This document shows positions 45,436 through 48,033 of a stretch of 48,033 nt of DNA, one piece after another (the first letter of the stretch is position 1; each line of letters opens with the position of its first letter). This DNA is from Pseudomonas sp. C1C7 (GTDB taxonomy: Bacteria > Pseudomonadota > Gammaproteobacteria > Pseudomonadales > Pseudomonadaceae). A program made the translations under genes and the position numbers. The stretch lies in the NCBI RefSeq assembly GCF_013359595.1, contig NZ_JABFMP010000002.1, positions 1 to 48,033 on the forward strand, given 5' to 3'. The notes below the pieces were generated by a model. The model had not been told where the DNA came from. It did no database searches and saw nothing but the letters and a program-made list of their open reading frames with translations.

Positions 45436-45654
45436 ATGAAAGCTGATATCCATCCAGAATACCCAGCAGTTGCTGTTACCTGCAGCTGCGGCAACAAGTT
45501 CGAAACTCGTTCGACCTTCGGCAAAGCCCTGGCGATCGACGTTTGCAACGAATGCCACCCGTTCTACACCGGTAAGCAGAAGACTCTGGACACCGGTGGC
45601 CGCGTTCAGAAGTTCGCCGACCGTTTCGGTGCTTTCGGCGCGAAAAAGGCCTAA
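45436..45654 (+). CDS. rpmE: 50S ribosomal protein L31, zinc-binding form
   Basis: A 72-residue L31 with the zinc ligands Cys16, Cys18, Cys37 and Cys40 (TCSCGNKF and CNECHPF), the same positions as in E. coli L31. GAGGA at 45424-45428 supports the ATG. The family has a zinc-free paralogue used under zinc limitation; this is the zinc-containing type. Its probable terminator lies inside the start of the next gene. Confidence 0.98.
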   Translation: MKADIHPEYPAVAVTCSCGNKFETRSTFGKALAIDVCNECHPFYTGKQKTLDTGGRVQKFADRFGAFGAKKA

Positions 45655-45689
45655 GGCCAATCAACTTGGGAAGCCGCTACGGTTTTTCC

Positions 45690-46481
45690 ATGCTGATGAA
45701 GAAGGCGTCCCTTGCGGGCGCCTTTTTTGTGTCCGCGATTTGGCTCTCCGCTGCCCAGGCCTTCTGCCCGGCACCGAGCGGCCTGACATCGGTCGAGGTG
45801 CAGCGCGTCGTCGATGGCGACACCCTGCGCCTTCAGGACGGTCGCAGCGTACGCATGATCGGCCTGAACACGCCTGAACTGGGCAAGAAAGGCCGCTCCG
45901 ACGAGCCGTTCGCCATGGCTGCGCGCAAACGTCTCGAAGCCCTGGTGGCGGCAAGCGACGGACGGGTCGGTCTGTTGCCCGGCAAGGAAAGCAAAGACCA
46001 CTACGGCCGGACCCTGGCCCATGCCTACGGTGCCGATGGCGCCAATCTCGAAGCGCAAATGCTCGCCGAAGGCCTCGGTTTTCTCGTGGCCGTCCCGCCG
46101 AACGTCGATTTGGTCGCCTGTCAGCAAGCCGCCGAGCGCAGTGCGCGTCAGGCCGGGCTTGGCGTGTGGCGCCAGTCACCTGTACTGAAAGCGGATCAGA
46201 TCGACCGCGCCGGTTTTGCCGTGCTCAGCGGGCGTGTGAGCAAGGTTCAGCGCAATCGTGGCGGGATTTGGCTCGAATTGCAGGGCTCGGTTGTGTTGCG
46301 CGTTGCACCCAATGTGCTCAACCGCTTCGATGCGAACGCGCTGCAAAAACTCGAAGGCAGGCAAATCGAGGCGCGGGGCTGGGTTCTGGATCGTTCGCGC
46401 CGTGGCGGACTCAAGGAAGGTCAGGCACGGTGGATGTTGCCGCTGACTGATCCGGCGATGTTTGAAGTGACGCAGCGATAA
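45690..46481 (+). CDS. Exported thermonuclease-like (SNase-fold) protein
   Basis: A 263-residue protein from the ATG at 45690. A signal peptide (residues 1-24, ending SAAQA before FCPAP) is followed by a staphylococcal-nuclease-like domain at about 30-165. SNase motifs are visible: VVDGDTLRL, the Arg and Glu of RMIGLNTPELG, and the second Arg in YGRTLAHAYG. These match the catalytic Arg/Glu/Arg set. A C-terminal OB-like segment of about 95 residues follows. No good ribosome site precedes either ATG (45690 or 45696). The first codons overlap a strong intrinsic terminator. It is probably periplasmic or secreted; the substrate is untested. Confidence 0.82.
   Translation: MLMKKASLAGAFFVSAIWLSAAQAFCPAPSGLTSVEVQRVVDGDTLRLQDGRSVRMIGLNTPELGKKGRSDEPFAMAARKRLEALVAASDGRVGLLPGKESKDHYGRTLAHAYGADGANLEAQMLAEGLGFLVAVPPNVDLVACQQAAERSARQAGLGVWRQSPVLKADQIDRAGFAVLSGRVSKVQRNRGGIWLELQGSVVLRVAPNVLNRFDANALQKLEGRQIEARGWVLDRSRRGGLKEGQARWMLPLTDPAMFEVTQR
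45702..45728 (+). terminator. Intrinsic terminator of rpmE inside the nuclease signal-peptide codons
   Basis: AAGGCG (45702-45707), a bulged T, CCC, loop TTGC, GGG, CGCC, then six T (45723-45728), two of which also pair with the first A bases. It is a canonical terminator 48 bases after the rpmE stop, yet 12 bases into the likely nuclease coding sequence. Confidence 0.8.
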
Positions 46482-46660
46482 AAAATTGTAGACATTTTTT
46501 CCGTCGATTGTGAACAGTCTATCCCTTGTGTTTCGCGGCTCTTGGCCAAAAGTAGTAGGACAGGGCGGTTGACAGGGGTGACCGGTCAGTCTTGTGGGGA
46601 TTTTGCGAGGCGCGTATCCTCGCTGACCAGTCTGTCCAACAGTAAAAGCGGAATGCCCAT

Positions 46661-47929
46661 ATGTCTGATTTGAAAACTGCCGCTCTCGAGTATCACGCCA
46701 ATCCTCGTCCAGGAAAGCTGAGCGTCGAGCTCACCAAGCCTACCGCTACCGCCCGCGACCTGTCGCTGGCCTACAGCCCCGGCGTAGCCGAACCAGTGCG
46801 CGAAATCGGTCGCGACCCTGAGCTGGCTTACAAGTACACCGGCAAGGGCAACCTGGTTGCAGTCATTTCCGATGGCACCGCGATTCTCGGCCTGGGTAAC
46901 CTCGGCCCATTGGCTTCCAAGCCAGTGATGGAAGGCAAGGGCGTGCTGTTCAAGCGCTTCGCCGGCATCGACGTTTTCGACATCGAAGTCGACTCCGAAA
47001 GCCCGCAAGCCTTCATCGACACCGTCAAGCGCATCTCCATCACCTTCGGTGGCATCAACCTGGAAGACATCAAGGCGCCAGAGTGCTTTGAGATCGAACG
47101 CGCTCTGATCGAGCAGTGCGACATTCCGGTATTCCACGATGACCAGCACGGCACCGCGATCGTAACCGCCGCCGGCATGATCAACGCTCTGGAAATCGCT
47201 GGCAAAACCCTGCCTGAAGCCAAGATCGTCTGCCTGGGTGCCGGTGCTGCCGCCATCTCCTGCATGAAGTTGCTGGTGAGCATGGGCGCCAACATCGAAA
47301 ACATCTACATGATCGACCGTACCGGCGTGATCCACTCCGGCCGTGACGATCTGAACCAGTACAAGGCTGTCTTCGCTCACGCGACCGACAAGCGCACCCT
47401 GGCCGATGCCCTGCAAGGCGCTGACGTGTTCGTGGGTCTGTCCGGCCCGAACCTGCTGAGCCCTGAAGGCCTGAACTCCATGGCGGCCAACCCGATCGTG
47501 TTCGCGTGCTCGAACCCTGATCCGGAAATCTCCCCGGAGCTGGCGCACGCTACCCGTAGCGACGTGATCATGGCCACCGGCCGTTCGGACTACCCGAACC
47601 AGGTCAACAACGTACTGGGCTTCCCGTTCATCTTCCGTGGTGCCCTGGACGTTCGCGCCAAGCGCATCAACGAAGAAATGAAAGTGGCTGCTGCTAACGC
47701 CCTGCGCGAACTGGCCAAGCTGCCGGTACCTCAGGAAGTGTGCGACGCCTACGGCGGCATCAAGCTGGAATTCGGTCGTGAGTACATCATTCCGAAACCA
47801 ATGGACGCCCGCCTGATCACCGTGATCTCCGACGCCGTGGCCAAGGCCGCGATCGAGACCGGTGTAGCGACCCTGCCTTATCCGAAGCACTACCCGCTGA
47901 AAAGCGTGGATGACGTGTTCAACGGTTAA
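46661..47929 (+). CDS. maeB: Malic enzyme, short form (MaeB type)
   Basis: A 422-residue oxidative malate decarboxylase giving pyruvate, CO2 and reduced cofactor. The N-terminal malic domain has YSPGVAEPV and the catalytic Lys region [19 protein letters not shown]. Metal ligands are in [20 protein letters not shown] written in part ([10 protein letters not shown]). The Rossmann motif [11 protein letters not shown] is in the second half. The C-terminal phosphotransacetylase-like domain of the 759-residue E. coli MaeB is absent, so acetyl-CoA control through that domain is not expected. NADP preference is usual for the type but not proven. Confidence 0.93.
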   Translation: MSDLKTAALEYHANPRPGKLSVELTKPTATARDLSLAYSPGVAEPVREIGRDPELAYKYTGKGNLVAVISDGTAILGLGNLGPLASKPVMEGKGVLFKRFAGIDVFDIEVDSESPQAFIDTVKRISITFGGINLEDIKAPECFEIERALIEQCDIPVFHDDQHGTAIVTAAGMINALEIAGKTLPEAKIVCLGAGAAAISCMKLLVSMGANIENIYMIDRTGVIHSGRDDLNQYKAVFAHATDKRTLADALQGADVFVGLSGPNLLSPEGLNSMAANPIVFACSNPDPEISPELAHATRSDVIMATGRSDYPNQVNNVLGFPFIFRGALDVRAKRINEEMKVAAANALRELAKLPVPQEVCDAYGGIKLEFGREYIIPKPMDARLITVISDAVAKAAIETGVATLPYPKHYPLKSVDDVFNG

Positions 47930-47943
47930 GAGCAGCCGCCCAT

Positions 47944-47973
47944 AAAAAACCCAGCCATGTGCTGGGTTTTTTT
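47944..47973 (+). terminator. Intrinsic terminator after maeB
   Basis: Stem AAAAAACCCAGC (47944-47955) and GCTGGGTTTTTT (47961-47972) around CATGT, 14 bases after the maeB stop. The flanking A run makes it potentially bidirectional. Confidence 0.9.
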
Positions 47974-47977
47974 ATGG

Positions 47978-48033
47978 GCCGCAAGCCGCAAGCCGCAAGC
48001 CGCAAGCCGCAAGCCGCAAGCCGCAAGCCGCAA
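47978..48033. repeat. 7-bp tandem repeat at the window edge
   Basis: Eight perfect copies of GCCGCAA fill 47978-48033 and run off the end of the window. The complement, TTGCGGC, fits the TTGNNGC pattern of the arrays at 27166-27193 and 38151-38220. Confidence 0.9.

Noticed and set aside
46592..46620. TTGTGG/TATCCT pair as the maeB promoter
   Set aside because: Spacing of 17 is right, but both hexamers match poorly and a TTGACA nearby has no partner -10. Left unassigned.

Overview
This window looks like a chromosomal segment of a fluorescent Pseudomonas, most likely of the P. fluorescens/P. koreensis type. The evidence is a GC-rich sequence, a class II (medium-chain-length) polyhydroxyalkanoate cluster in the order phaC1-Z-C2-D facing phaI-F, a Pseudomonas-type hut (histidine utilisation) locus with two hutH genes, a gene order from pip to priA that matches the Pseudomonas core chromosome as I remember it, and several copies of Pseudomonas REP/REPIN-type palindromes between genes. 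I see no prophage, insertion sequence, CRISPR array, rRNA or tRNA gene.

Region 1 (1-9.8 kb, + strand) is most of a hut locus: an NCS1/CodB-like permease, an ABC importer (hutX, hutW, hutV), hutH1, hutH2, hutI and hutG. Together they import histidine or related imidazoles and take histidine to urocanate (HutH2), imidazolonepropionate to formiminoglutamate (HutI) and formylglutamate to glutamate (HutG). hutU, hutF and hutC are not in the window. The main oddity is HutH1. It is a full-length histidase-fold protein that lacks exactly the Ala-Ser-Gly triad forming the MIO electrophile, and it also lacks an active-site Tyr. HutH2 keeps both.

Region 2 (9.8-14.4 kb) holds a small DUF6124-like gene on the - strand with a long multi-hairpin upstream leader, an orphan choline-type substrate-binding protein, an HSL-family esterase, and the pip-dtd pair. 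Region 3 (14.1-21.7 kb) has opgG-opgH (osmoregulated periplasmic glucans) and a polar amino-acid ABC importer (binding protein, permease, ATPase). Region 4 (21.9-30.2 kb, - strand) has an McpS-like chemoreceptor, then rsmE, tatC, tatB, tatA, hisE, hisI, ubiB, ubiJ and ubiE. Region 5 (30.3-37.7 kb) is the PHA cluster: a small PHA-system protein, phasins PhaI and PhaF (+), and PhaD, PhaC2, PhaZ and PhaC1 (-). A bidirectional terminator separates the convergent phaF and phaD, and a candidate sigma-54 promoter lies before phaC1. Region 6 (37.7-48 kb) carries a DUF971 protein, hslU, hslV, a SPOR-domain protein, argS, priA (all -), then rpmE, a secreted thermonuclease-like protein and a short malic enzyme (+).

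Intergenic DNA is rich in repeats. There are two palindrome families: one with core GCGGGCAAGCCCGCTCC, the other with core GGAGCTGCCGAAGGCTGCG. There is also a family of 7-bp tandem repeats at four places, one of which runs off the right end of the window.
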